Positions 33,807-41,706 of a stretch of 64,000 nucleotides of DNA are shown piece after piece; within the stretch, counting starts at the first letter, position 1; every line of letters begins with the position of its first letter. The stretch covers positions 620,001 through 684,000 of the forward strand of contig NC_009712.1 of assembly GCF_000017625.1 (NCBI RefSeq), written 5' to 3'. The stretch comes from Methanoregula boonei 6A8 (GTDB taxonomy: Archaea; Halobacteriota; Methanomicrobia; Methanomicrobiales; Methanospirillaceae). The notes beneath the pieces were generated by a model. That model did no database searches. It was not told the origin of the DNA and worked only from the letters and a program-made list of their open reading frames with translations. The translations under genes and the position numbers were made by a program.

Positions 33807-35750
33807 TCACCCACTAAGCCGGTAAATCTCGGTACCTTCCCCGGAGTACACTTGTTCCAAACCGGTGGAAGGAAGACTTACATTATAGGTTTCCCTCTCG
33901 GTGTCCCCGACATAGAGAAGGGTCGCATTGTATTTTTTCATGAGCGCCACAGTCTGATCGGGATTCTCGTAGATTGCCCTGACATCCCCGGGCCGGGTGC
34001 TGTACCATCCTGTCGTATCTTGCCTCCACATATATTCGTGGAAAGGCTGGCCCAGGATCGCTGGGATGCCAGTGAACGACGAGATCCGGGAGTAATACGT
34101 GTAGTCCCCACCGACAGCCTCGACAATGATCTCATTACCGGTCAGGTTCCTGAGATATGCAACTCCCCCGGCGTCCCCCGGGTGTGTGGAATCAAGGTAG
34201 GCCAGCCCGTCAAGTGTCCGGCCCCCATAGCTGAGATCGAGGGGCACCAGGAACGGGACGATAAAGAGGAACCCGATAACCAGCACGGCAAGGGCCGCGC
34301 CTTTTCTTACCGGCAGTATTGGTATGCGTCCCGGCCGGGCAAGCCATCCCCCCACCATTGCAAGGGAACTGATCCCCAGAAGGATCCACGCCGGAACATA
34401 ACACTTAAAGACCGTGTTCATCCGGAAATACGTGTCACCCATGTTATCCTTGAGATAGAACAGTTCCACAACGAGAAGGATTCCCAGCCCGAAGATGGCC
34501 AGAAGATCGGGGATGCTGCGCTCCTTTTTTGCAATGAGATAGATAAGAGGGATAACGGCAATCGCGGCAGCCGTATACCCGGCCAGGATAAAGGGAGCCG
34601 CAACAAGCAGGAGGTACGGGCGATCCCGGATCTCTTTTACCAGGAACAGGAGGAAGATGGCGATAAACCAGCCATTTACCAGCAGGAACTGGAAGGGATC
34701 GGACGGTGTCCTTACAAGGGCAAATCCCCCGGTGTTAGTCTTGAGCATCAGGTAAAAGGGAAGGTAGATGATGATGGCAAGGGGTGGAACTGCGGCAAGC
34801 GGACTCCATGTCCGGATCCCTTGTCCCTTTCTCCAGCCCTTCCGCATGATCAGCGCTGCAACCAGTACCGTGATCGGGGCATAGATCAGGACATCCCAGG
34901 TATTGATTAGGGGCATGGAACCAAGACTGAGTGCCGCAAGCCCGCAGAGCAGCCATCTTCCCCGCGATTCCAGAGAATCCCAGAATTTATAGAGGTAGAG
35001 GAGCAGGAAGATCAGCAGTACCTGGTTGAAGATGGAGATGACATGCGCATGGAGATCTCCCCAAGTAAAGGAGAAGAGCGGATATTCATTGATGGTATTA
35101 GTGATCGTGCGGGTACTGTTCCAGAGCGCCGAGCTGATACTGCTCCCAATACTAAGCTGGTAGATAAATGAGGGATTGGGCAGAAAGAAGAGAAGGAGCG
35201 GTAGCCAGCGGAACCGGTCGAGCACGAGCGTACCGATTGCGTACACCGTGACCGCTGCAACCCCAAGGACCGTTGGAAGGGAGAGGTTAAACGCAATATT
35301 CGACGGCACCCCGCTTACAATCCCCAGGCAGCCGAATATCCAGTAACCCAGATAATAATAGACATCCATCGTCCCCCCGGAAAACCAGGGATCGAGAGGG
35401 GGCACGACCGGGCTGCGCATAATGGATGCAAGGAATGCGTGGTCCATGAACTTCTCTGCATAGGATATGGTCGGGTTGACAAACCTGACTGTGAGCATCA
35501 AAAAGAAGAAGATGAGGAAGATGAGCTCCCAGTGCCATTCTTTTTTCAGTTCACTCCACGCATAATCCCGCCGGTAGAGATGATACCCGAACAGCAGGGC
35601 AAAGGGAACAAGCCCAATCTGCACCGGGAGACTGGCAAGGCCGCAGTACCAGGTGAGGAGGGTAAACAGGACAAGTGACGCGCCAAAAGAAACCGGGAAG
35701 GCGTATTGCCGCAGACTATTTTTCAGGGAGGGGTAGAGCGCAAGCTGCAA
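33807..35750 (-). CDS. DUF2298 (YYY-type) polytopic membrane protein, probable GT-C-like
   Basis: Large membrane protein (647 residues from TTG 35750) with about 14 hydrophobic segments and an extracytoplasmic C-terminal region. The first-loop segment SYAEKFMDHAFLASIMRSPV...PPLDPWFSGGTMDVYYYLGYWIFG is the hallmark of DUF2298, a family thought to be glycosyltransferase-like. The frame is open and hydrophobic upstream (SVASWLLVVTFLQLALYP), with a possible CTG start at 35807 overlapping the flippase gene by about 11 bp; I consider an upstream start likely. It ends a four-gene operon with the FAD oxidoreductase, GT2 and flippase-like genes, so a lipid-linked glycan role is plausible. Confidence 0.8.
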   Translation of the reverse strand: MQLALYPSLKNSLRQYAFPVSFGASLVLFTLLTWYCGLASLPVQIGLVPFALLFGYHLYRRDYAWSELKKEWHWELIFLIFFFLMLTVRFVNPTISYAEKFMDHAFLASIMRSPVVPPLDPWFSGGTMDVYYYLGYWIFGCLGIVSGVPSNIAFNLSLPTVLGVAAVTVYAIGTLVLDRFRWLPLLLFFLPNPSFIYQLSIGSSISSALWNSTRTITNTINEYPLFSFTWGDLHAHVISIFNQVLLIFLLLYLYKFWDSLESRGRWLLCGLAALSLGSMPLINTWDVLIYAPITVLVAALIMRKGWRKGQGIRTWSPLAAVPPLAIIIYLPFYLMLKTNTGGFALVRTPSDPFQFLLVNGWFIAIFLLFLVKEIRDRPYLLLVAAPFILAGYTAAAIAVIPLIYLIAKKERSIPDLLAIFGLGILLVVELFYLKDNMGDTYFRMNTVFKCYVPAWILLGISSLAMVGGWLARPGRIPILPVRKGAALAVLVIGFLFIVPFLVPLDLSYGGRTLDGLAYLDSTHPGDAGGVAYLRNLTGNEIIVEAVGGDYTYYSRISSFTGIPAILGQPFHEYMWRQDTTGWYSTRPGDVRAIYENPDQTVALMKKYNATLLYVGDTERETYNVSLPSTGLEQVYSGEGTEIYRLSG

Positions 35751-35796
35751 AAATGTTACGACAAGGAGCCAGCTTGCAACGGACAGGGCCTGGAAT

Positions 35797-36777
35797 TCAG
35801 GTGTCAGGTTTTTCCCCTCCGTCCAGTTTTGTCCAGAGTGCCGATTTGATGGTTGGGATCACCCAGTCCCCGAGGTAATAGATGGAAACAATCCCCCCGG
35901 CAAGAGTGACTAGGTTCTTGATCAGGTCATCGATCACGGCAATCAGGAACGCCACCCCGGGAGAGACACCGGTAATAGCAAACGTTGCCGATACGATAAG
36001 CTCGTAGGTCCCGATTCCCCCGGGAGTAATGGGTACCGCCTTGACCAGGTTTCCAAGGACAATAGCAAGGATGATCACCGCAAAAGGTATCTGCTGTTCA
36101 AACATCATTGCAACCGAATTGCAGACAAGAATGTCAAGCATCCAGATCACCATGGATGAAATTCCGAGAATCAGGATTGAACTGAGAGAGAGCGAGGCTC
36201 TCCTGATCTCATCGAGCATGGTCAGGATATATCTGACGTACTTGTTCGTGGAGGTCAGCTCCCCCACAAATATCAGGAAGATAAAGAATGCAAATCCAAC
36301 CGCAAGGATAGCGATCATGATATAGATATAGAGGTTGAGCCAGCTTGGGAGATTGGGGATAAAGAACAGGGATGCAGCTCCCAGAATCGCTATGGCAATG
36401 ATATCAAAGACCCGCTCCACCACGATAGATGAGATACCTTCCGAGTAGGTAGTCTGGTAATCGTGTTTCAGGATAAATATTCTGACAAAATCCCCCAGGC
36501 GCGCGGGGACAATAAGGTTGACCGTCTGGCTGACAAAGACACACGCCATTGAGAAGGTGACCCCGATCCGGTAATTAAGGCCAAGAAGGATCCGGTGGTA
36601 TCTCCAGCCACGCAGCCACCATGCAGTAAGGCAGACAAGGATTGCAATCACCAGGTAAACCGGAACGATGTGCTGAAGTGCGGTGATCAGTTCGTCCCAG
36701 ACATGGTAGAGCATATAGGCAATGATCCCGACAGCGATCAGGGTGGGGATCAGGATTGCGCTAATCTTTCGATACAT
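35797..36777 (-). CDS. Flippase-like UPF0104/LPG-synthase TM-domain protein
   Basis: A 326-residue polytopic protein of the lysylphosphatidylglycerol synthase TM-region (AglD-like/UPF0104) group. About eight hydrophobic segments are present, with the family segments VNLIVPARLGDFVRIFIL, SSIVVERVFDIIAI and VPITPGGIGTYELIVS. In archaea such proteins accompany dolichol-phosphate sugar synthases. ATG 36777 is chosen because the in-frame start at 36825 lies deep in the GT2 gene; even so it overlaps that gene's end by 17 bp, which suggests coupling. Confidence 0.85.
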   Translation of the reverse strand: MYRKISAILIPTLIAVGIIAYMLYHVWDELITALQHIVPVYLVIAILVCLTAWWLRGWRYHRILLGLNYRIGVTFSMACVFVSQTVNLIVPARLGDFVRIFILKHDYQTTYSEGISSIVVERVFDIIAIAILGAASLFFIPNLPSWLNLYIYIMIAILAVGFAFFIFLIFVGELTSTNKYVRYILTMLDEIRRASLSLSSILILGISSMVIWMLDILVCNSVAMMFEQQIPFAVIILAIVLGNLVKAVPITPGGIGTYELIVSATFAITGVSPGVAFLIAVIDDLIKNLVTLAGGIVSIYYLGDWVIPTIKSALWTKLDGGEKPDT

Positions 36778-37477
36778 GGATCTGCCACCAGAGGCGCAGG
36801 ATGGATGAGCCCATCCCGAAAACATCCTTTACCCGTACCGTTGTTCCCCTGCCTGCCCGCCATCGGACAGGAAATTCCGTTACCTTAAATCCTGCCCTCT
36901 GTGCCCGCACCAGGAGTTCGGTATCCCAGAACCAGTGGTTCGACCGTATTTTCGGGAGGACGGGGAGAATTTTAGCCTTATTAAATGCCTTGAACCCGCA
37001 TTGGTGATCGCAGAGGCTACTTCCAAGGATAGACCGTACAAGGAAATTATAGGATCTGCTGGCGATCTCGCGACTTTCAGTCCGGCGAATATCACTTTCC
37101 GGGAGCAGGCGGGATCCCGTGGCAATGTCTGCACCTTTTCGTATTTCATCGATAAGTTGTGGGAGGTGTTGCATGTCTGTGGCCAGATCGACATCATAGT
37201 AACAGACAATAGGGCCATTTGCCTGGCTGATTGCCCGGTTGAGTGCAGTTCCCCGTCCCAGCCGTTCACGGGAATGCAGGAGTTTCACGTGTATATCTCG
37301 TACTTCATACTCCCGGACCAGTTCCGCACTGCCATCGGTACTCCCGTCTTCAGCAACGATCACTTCGAACTGATCCGTGATCGTAGAAAGGACTGCCAGA
37401 GATTCCGGAATTGCACGTTCAAGCGCGGTGCGGTCATTGAACACCGGGATGATTGCGGTAACTTCAGATGTTGTCAT
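36761..37477 (-). CDS. GT2 glycosyltransferase (dolichyl-phosphate sugar synthase-like)
   Basis: A 238-residue soluble GT-A glycosyltransferase. Nucleotide-binding Asp lies in VIVAEDGSTDGS, the DxD region in CYYDVDLATDM, and the acceptor-side segment DHQCGFKAFNK is typical of dolichyl-phosphate mannose/glucose synthases. No transmembrane helices are seen, so it probably acts with the downstream flippase-like protein. ATG 37477 overlaps the stop of the FAD oxidoreductase gene (37474) in an ATGA-type junction. Confidence 0.9.
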   Translation of the reverse strand: MTTSEVTAIIPVFNDRTALERAIPESLAVLSTITDQFEVIVAEDGSTDGSAELVREYEVRDIHVKLLHSRERLGRGTALNRAISQANGPIVCYYDVDLATDMQHLPQLIDEIRKGADIATGSRLLPESDIRRTESREIASRSYNFLVRSILGSSLCDHQCGFKAFNKAKILPVLPKIRSNHWFWDTELLVRAQRAGFKVTEFPVRWRAGRGTTVRVKDVFGMGSSILRLWWQIHVSKD

Positions 37478-38703
37478 CGGTGCGTTCTCTCCTGAATGCA
37501 TTTTGCAATCCGGTTGCCTGCCCGGACAGATCCTTCAATGCTTCGTTCCGGATAATTCTCTTCCGAAAACATGCCTGCAAGGAAGATACCATGCTTTTCG
37601 CAGGCAGGGATCAGGGATCGGTATCCCGTCGTATACACCGGGCCCGCCCAGGGATCGATGGCCATCCGGCTCCAGTGGATTTCCCTTTCTGCAAGGCCAA
37701 ATCTCAAACAGAAATCCTCTTTCATCTTCTGGTCGAGCCGCGCAGGAACACTGCCACTGAAATACGATGCCAGATACGCGATATGCTCACCGTACCGTTC
37801 ATGCGGGATCAGATTGGTATGTGCAACTACCGCTCCGTACGGGCCTTCATCTTTCATGTTGGTCCAATACACGCCCCTGCACACATCACGTTCGAATCCT
37901 AAGGTCATACAGGCCGCGCCCTGATAGGGAATCTCCGGAAGGGTAAGGCCGGACAAGGATCCCAGCTCCTGAGGGGGGATCGTGGAAACGACTGCATCCA
38001 CGATTTCATCATTGACATTCCATCGGTTGCCATTTTTCGAAAGGGACGTGACCGGGGTCTGCAGATTGATCTTCCCTCTTTTACTTCCGATAGATTTTTC
38101 CAATTGGTCAATAATCTGGTGAAACCCCCCGTTCAGGTAGCCAAGACGTTCCCCATGTACTCCCCTGTTCGACCTGATGGCGATACGGCTGATCAACCAG
38201 GCTGCAGATACCTTGCTCCGGTTCTTTCCGAATTTGCTTCGCAGGAGCGGTTCAAAAAACGAGGTATAGATGCGGTGGCCCAGATTATCAATGATAAATG
38301 TTTCAGCCGGGATATCATCGAGTGCGAGAGGATCCATTTTCCCTGCACGGTGCGTTAACAGGGCCAGTTTTGTTTTATCGATGAGGGAAAGTTCCGGCCA
38401 GCGCAGGATTTGTAATGGCGTCGTGAGTGGGTAGAGAGTGTCTCCCGAAAAGTAACCGGTACTCCCTGACCACCATTCCAGTTTTTCCAGCAGGCCAAGT
38501 TCTCCAAGGAGACTAAACAGTTGTTTATCGCCGGAAAAGCAATGGTGGTAATATCGCTCAATCCAGTAATCATCGATGTGGTATGAGGAGAGACAACCGC
38601 CCAGATACGGCATCTGTTCGAAAAGGAGAACATCATGCTCTCCGGCTAACGCATGAGCAGCAACCAGCCCGGTCAGGCCTCCTCCGAGTATACCTATCTT
38701 CAT
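37474..38703 (-). CDS. FAD-dependent oxidoreductase, protoporphyrinogen oxidase/UGM-like
   Basis: A 409-residue flavoprotein whose N terminus MKIGILGGGLTGLVAAHALA is a GxGxxG dinucleotide-binding motif. It is followed by LFEQMPYLGGCLSSY, where the second Gly pair contacts FAD. The family is broad: related proteins include UDP-galactopyranose mutases and amine-oxidoreductase-like proteins of polysaccharide clusters. It heads the glycan operon, which argues for action on a sugar nucleotide or polyprenyl lipid rather than on haem. The promoter faces the cetZ promoter across about 200 bp. Confidence 0.8.
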   Translation of the reverse strand: MKIGILGGGLTGLVAAHALAGEHDVLLFEQMPYLGGCLSSYHIDDYWIERYYHHCFSGDKQLFSLLGELGLLEKLEWWSGSTGYFSGDTLYPLTTPLQILRWPELSLIDKTKLALLTHRAGKMDPLALDDIPAETFIIDNLGHRIYTSFFEPLLRSKFGKNRSKVSAAWLISRIAIRSNRGVHGERLGYLNGGFHQIIDQLEKSIGSKRGKINLQTPVTSLSKNGNRWNVNDEIVDAVVSTIPPQELGSLSGLTLPEIPYQGAACMTLGFERDVCRGVYWTNMKDEGPYGAVVAHTNLIPHERYGEHIAYLASYFSGSVPARLDQKMKEDFCLRFGLAEREIHWSRMAIDPWAGPVYTTGYRSLIPACEKHGIFLAGMFSEENYPERSIEGSVRAGNRIAKCIQERTHR

Positions 38704-38821
38704 GCTGGGATACCGGTATTATTTATTCGGGATCACGTGAAAAAGGCTCCGGAACCGTTCTGAGAAAATGCGACGAATTGTGACGATATTTGTAAGAAAG
38801 TTTTTGTATTGATGAATTTAA

Positions 38822-38847
38822 AGTTCTTAAAACAGAGAAAGAACTTA
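38822..38847. promoter_or_regulatory. AT-rich dyad upstream of cetZ
   Basis: AAGTTCTT (38822-38829) and AAGAACTT (38840-38847) are a perfect 8-bp inverted repeat with a 10-bp spacer. A TATA-like AAATATTAAC follows at about 38863-38872 and the cetZ ATG is at 38900. The dyad therefore covers the region just upstream of the core promoter, where an archaeal regulator could bind. Confidence 0.5.
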
Positions 38848-38899
38848 AAAGAATTAAGAGAAAATATTAACTCGTCAGCCCATTGGATGGTGTAGCGAG

Positions 38900-40090
38900 A
38901 TGCGGGTCTTTTTCATCGGATTTGGTCAAGCGGGGGGCAAAATTGTCGACATGTTCATTGAACAGGACAAAAAGCTCGGGACCCACAGTTTCCGGGGGAT
39001 TGCCGTAAACACCGCACGGACAGATCTGATGGGGCTTAAACATATTGAATTGAAAGATCGCATCCTCATCGGGCAGACCATGGTCAAAGGCCACGGTGTC
39101 GGTACTGATAACGTGACCGGCGCCCGGGTTACTGCTGATGAGATTGACAGCATCATCTCTGCTGTTGACTCACGCGGAACCCATGATATCGATGCTTTTG
39201 TGATTGTCGCAGGACTGGGGGGAGGAACCGGATCCGGTGGTTCCCCGGTACTTGCCCGCCACCTCAAACGGATCTACCGGGAACCTGTCTATGCATTGGG
39301 CATTATTCCGGCACCGGAAGAGGGCCGGCTCTACTCTTATAACGCAGCCCGCAGCCTGACCACGCTTGTTAATGAGGCTGATAACACATTCATCTTCGAT
39401 AACAGTGCATGGAAAAACGAGGGCGAGAGCGTCAAGAGTGCATTCGAGCGTCTTAATAACGAAGTTGTCCGGAGATTTGCTATTCTCTTCCGCGCCGGTG
39501 AAGTTGGCCGGATGGGTGTTGGTGAGATGGTCGTTGACTCAAGTGAGATCATCAACACCCTCCGCGGCGGCGGCATCACTTCCGTGGGGTACGCAATCAG
39601 CGAAGTGATCAGTACCCGCACCAAGCAGCAGCGGGGGCTTCTCGGAGGTATCCAGAAGAACATCAAGGATACCTTCGGGGGTAAGAAGGAAGCAAACGAG
39701 GAAGTGCTTATGGGTGAGGACCGGTCGGCAAAGATTGTCGGTCTTGTCCGGCGGGCGATGCTTGGCCGCCTCACCCTGCCCTGCGACTATTCAACCGCGG
39801 AACGTGCACTTGTTCTCTTGGCAGGCCCGCCGGACGAGATGGACCGGAAAGGTGTCGAAAAGGCCAAGAGCTGGGTTGAAGAGAATATTGCCGGTGTTGA
39901 AGTGAGAGGTGGGGACTATCCGGTCAACAGCGAGTACGTTGCTGCAGTTGTGATGCTTGCAACCGTAGGTAATGCACCCCGTATCAAGGAACTCCTGGAT
40001 ATTGCCAAGGAAACAAAAGAAGAGGTTATTAAATCCAAGGAGAAGAAATCCACTATGTTTGAGGAAGGTATCGAACCGTTGTTCGAATGA
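38900..40090 (+). CDS. cetZ: CetZ-family tubulin-like GTPase
   Basis: A 396-residue cytoskeletal GTPase of the archaeal CetZ group, which in haloarchaea shapes cells and supports motility rather than septation. The tubulin/FtsZ signature GLGGGTGSGG lies at residues 105-114, the N-terminal FFIGFGQAGGKIVDMF replaces the FtsZ start, and nucleotide-contact segments IAVNTARTDL and AARSLTTLVNEADNTFIFDN follow. The T7-like region LPCDYSTAERALVLLAGPPD is present. A TATA-like element about 30 bp upstream gives a short leader. It is followed within 9 bp by a secreted helical protein gene, an operon partner worth attention. Confidence 0.9.
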   Translation: MRVFFIGFGQAGGKIVDMFIEQDKKLGTHSFRGIAVNTARTDLMGLKHIELKDRILIGQTMVKGHGVGTDNVTGARVTADEIDSIISAVDSRGTHDIDAFVIVAGLGGGTGSGGSPVLARHLKRIYREPVYALGIIPAPEEGRLYSYNAARSLTTLVNEADNTFIFDNSAWKNEGESVKSAFERLNNEVVRRFAILFRAGEVGRMGVGEMVVDSSEIINTLRGGGITSVGYAISEVISTRTKQQRGLLGGIQKNIKDTFGGKKEANEEVLMGEDRSAKIVGLVRRAMLGRLTLPCDYSTAERALVLLAGPPDEMDRKGVEKAKSWVEENIAGVEVRGGDYPVNSEYVAAVVMLATVGNAPRIKELLDIAKETKEEVIKSKEKKSTMFEEGIEPLFE

Positions 40091-40099
40091 GTGAGGTTG

Positions 40100-41251
40100 A
40101 TGATGAAGGGAATGGGATTGAAACGGTTAATTATCATTTTGGCCCTGCTGGTTCTCCTGCTGCCTGCAGTATCCGAGGCATATACAGTAAATTCAATGAC
40201 GATAAACCCAAGTACTGGTGCATTGACTCCGGGAACGGCAGTGAGTCTTTCATTCACGGTACAAGAACCCAGTGGTTCATCGACAATGAACGATCTCATA
40301 TTGAATACTGCATTGAAAAACCCCCAATGGTCTTATATCATCAATGTAAACGGAAACCCGACTTCACCTACCCAGTCAGGATCTGCTACTGTTGACATCA
40401 GTAGCTTTTTACTAGAGTATAAATCATCAGATGATGTCACAGTCGGTGTGACATTGTCCGGTACTGCTCCCTCAGTGACCCAAACCTCTAATCAAACTTT
40501 AATCTCTATATGGGAGGAGGATTCAAATGGTAATCAGGTTGCGACTCCCTATACCCAGACCGCACTTATCGTCAATACTAATGATGTAACAACCGCGATT
40601 GCAAATGCGAACACCCAACTTGCTCAGCTCAAGGCAGATATCGATGAGAAATCAGCACTTGGTATTGATACGTCTGCAGCACAGGCTCAGTACAACTCTG
40701 CCCAGAGCCAGATCTCTCAGGCTCAGGCAATGCCATCAAGCCAGTACACAGATGCGTTGAACGCGATTAATTCGGCCACATCTGCAATCACTAACGGAGA
40801 AACTCTTCTTGATAAATCTTGGGCTGAATCTGAGATCTCAAATGCGCAGGGTCCCATTAATAACGTTGATCAACTGATTGCGTTTTTCCAGAGCAACACA
40901 AGTACGGCGAATGATGCCCGTTTGTCGACGGTTATAACTGAAAGGGAAATTGCGGTCAGTTATATTTCGGCAGCAAATGACTTTGTGACCAACGGTAACT
41001 ATGCATCGGCCCGCTCGAAGGCTGAACAGGCATATACCGAGGGAAACCAGTCCTACAACGATGCTCTTGCGTTTCAGGCAGCATTAGCTGCAAATCCATT
41101 CTCTAATCTTTTGGGAGGCCTAGGTACCAGCGTTGGTTCTGTGTTCAGCTCAGGTGTTCTGATCATAGGGGTTGGGGTAGTTGTTGTGGTATTGATTGTT
41201 GTTGGGATTATCATCTACCGCAAACGCTCCCGGTGGGATGAACTGGGTTGA
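40100..41251 (+). CDS. Secreted helical protein with C-terminal membrane anchor, operon partner of cetZ
   Basis: About 383 residues, unrecognised. It starts a few bases after the cetZ stop; two adjacent ATGs (40100, 40103) follow a GAGGT element, so it is cotranscribed. The signal peptide LKRLIIILALLVLLLPAVSEA is followed by a beta-rich Ser/Thr domain of about 120 residues, then about 200 residues of Ala/Gln/Ser/Asn-rich helix likely to form coiled coils (DIDEKSALGIDTSAAQAQYNS, AQSQISQAQAM). The transmembrane segment VLIIGVGVVVVVLIVVGIIIY precedes a basic tail, RKRSRWDELG. The tail faces the cytoplasm and could contact CetZ; this is inference. Confidence 0.75.
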   Translation: MMKGMGLKRLIIILALLVLLLPAVSEAYTVNSMTINPSTGALTPGTAVSLSFTVQEPSGSSTMNDLILNTALKNPQWSYIINVNGNPTSPTQSGSATVDISSFLLEYKSSDDVTVGVTLSGTAPSVTQTSNQTLISIWEEDSNGNQVATPYTQTALIVNTNDVTTAIANANTQLAQLKADIDEKSALGIDTSAAQAQYNSAQSQISQAQAMPSSQYTDALNAINSATSAITNGETLLDKSWAESEISNAQGPINNVDQLIAFFQSNTSTANDARLSTVITEREIAVSYISAANDFVTNGNYASARSKAEQAYTEGNQSYNDALAFQAALAANPFSNLLGGLGTSVGSVFSSGVLIIGVGVVVVVLIVVGIIIYRKRSRWDELG

Positions 41252-41706
41252 AGATTGTGAAAATCCCCAATCTCACTCCCTTTTTTTATGTAGCAGGTAA
41301 ACTCCCGTTGGCTTGGGACTTTTAGTGATTTCTTTACATCGTGGAAGGCTGTAAGAATTTTTCCGTGACTTGGGTGGCAACACCTCGTTTTCGCGTCACT
41401 TTCTTATCGAAGTAGTTATGGTATGCGTAAAGATGGAGACCGTAAGATACCTGCATTAAATGCCGAGCCCTTCTCATATTGCATCTTCCCACGCACCCCG
41501 GATCCTTTATCTTACCCGGTAGCAACTTGTTTTCCCGTTCACTTCCATTTTTTAACTTCAAAAATCCGATATTAGCATTTGGTAGCGTGCATATCTTGAA
41601 AATGGTGTATCCGGAAAAAGGGTAAATATGCACTTTTTTTGCAAAAAACCGATCGAAAACAGGATAAATATATCATATGGGGGTCAGGATTTCAACCGAG
41701 TAAAAA
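41252..41706. other. 455-bp gap with a T-run terminator and no convincing gene
   Basis: A T-run (41281-41287) ends the cetZ operon. Downstream the sequence is AT-rich. A minus-strand frame 41334-41633 (GTG start) has a TATA-like TATATTTATCC about 30 bp upstream on the minus strand, but its protein has no recognisable features and its composition is unusual. It could be a remnant or a small orphan gene. Confidence 0.5.

Noticed and set aside
33760-33810. A tRNA on the minus strand, suggested by CCGGTTTGATTCC
   Set aside because: No acceptor, D or anticodon arm can be assembled; it is better explained as a terminator hairpin.
41334-41633. Minus-strand frame of 99 residues (GTG start) with a TATA-like element upstream
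   Set aside because: The protein has no recognisable features; the evidence is only an open frame and a weak promoter, so it is described as part of a gene-free gap.
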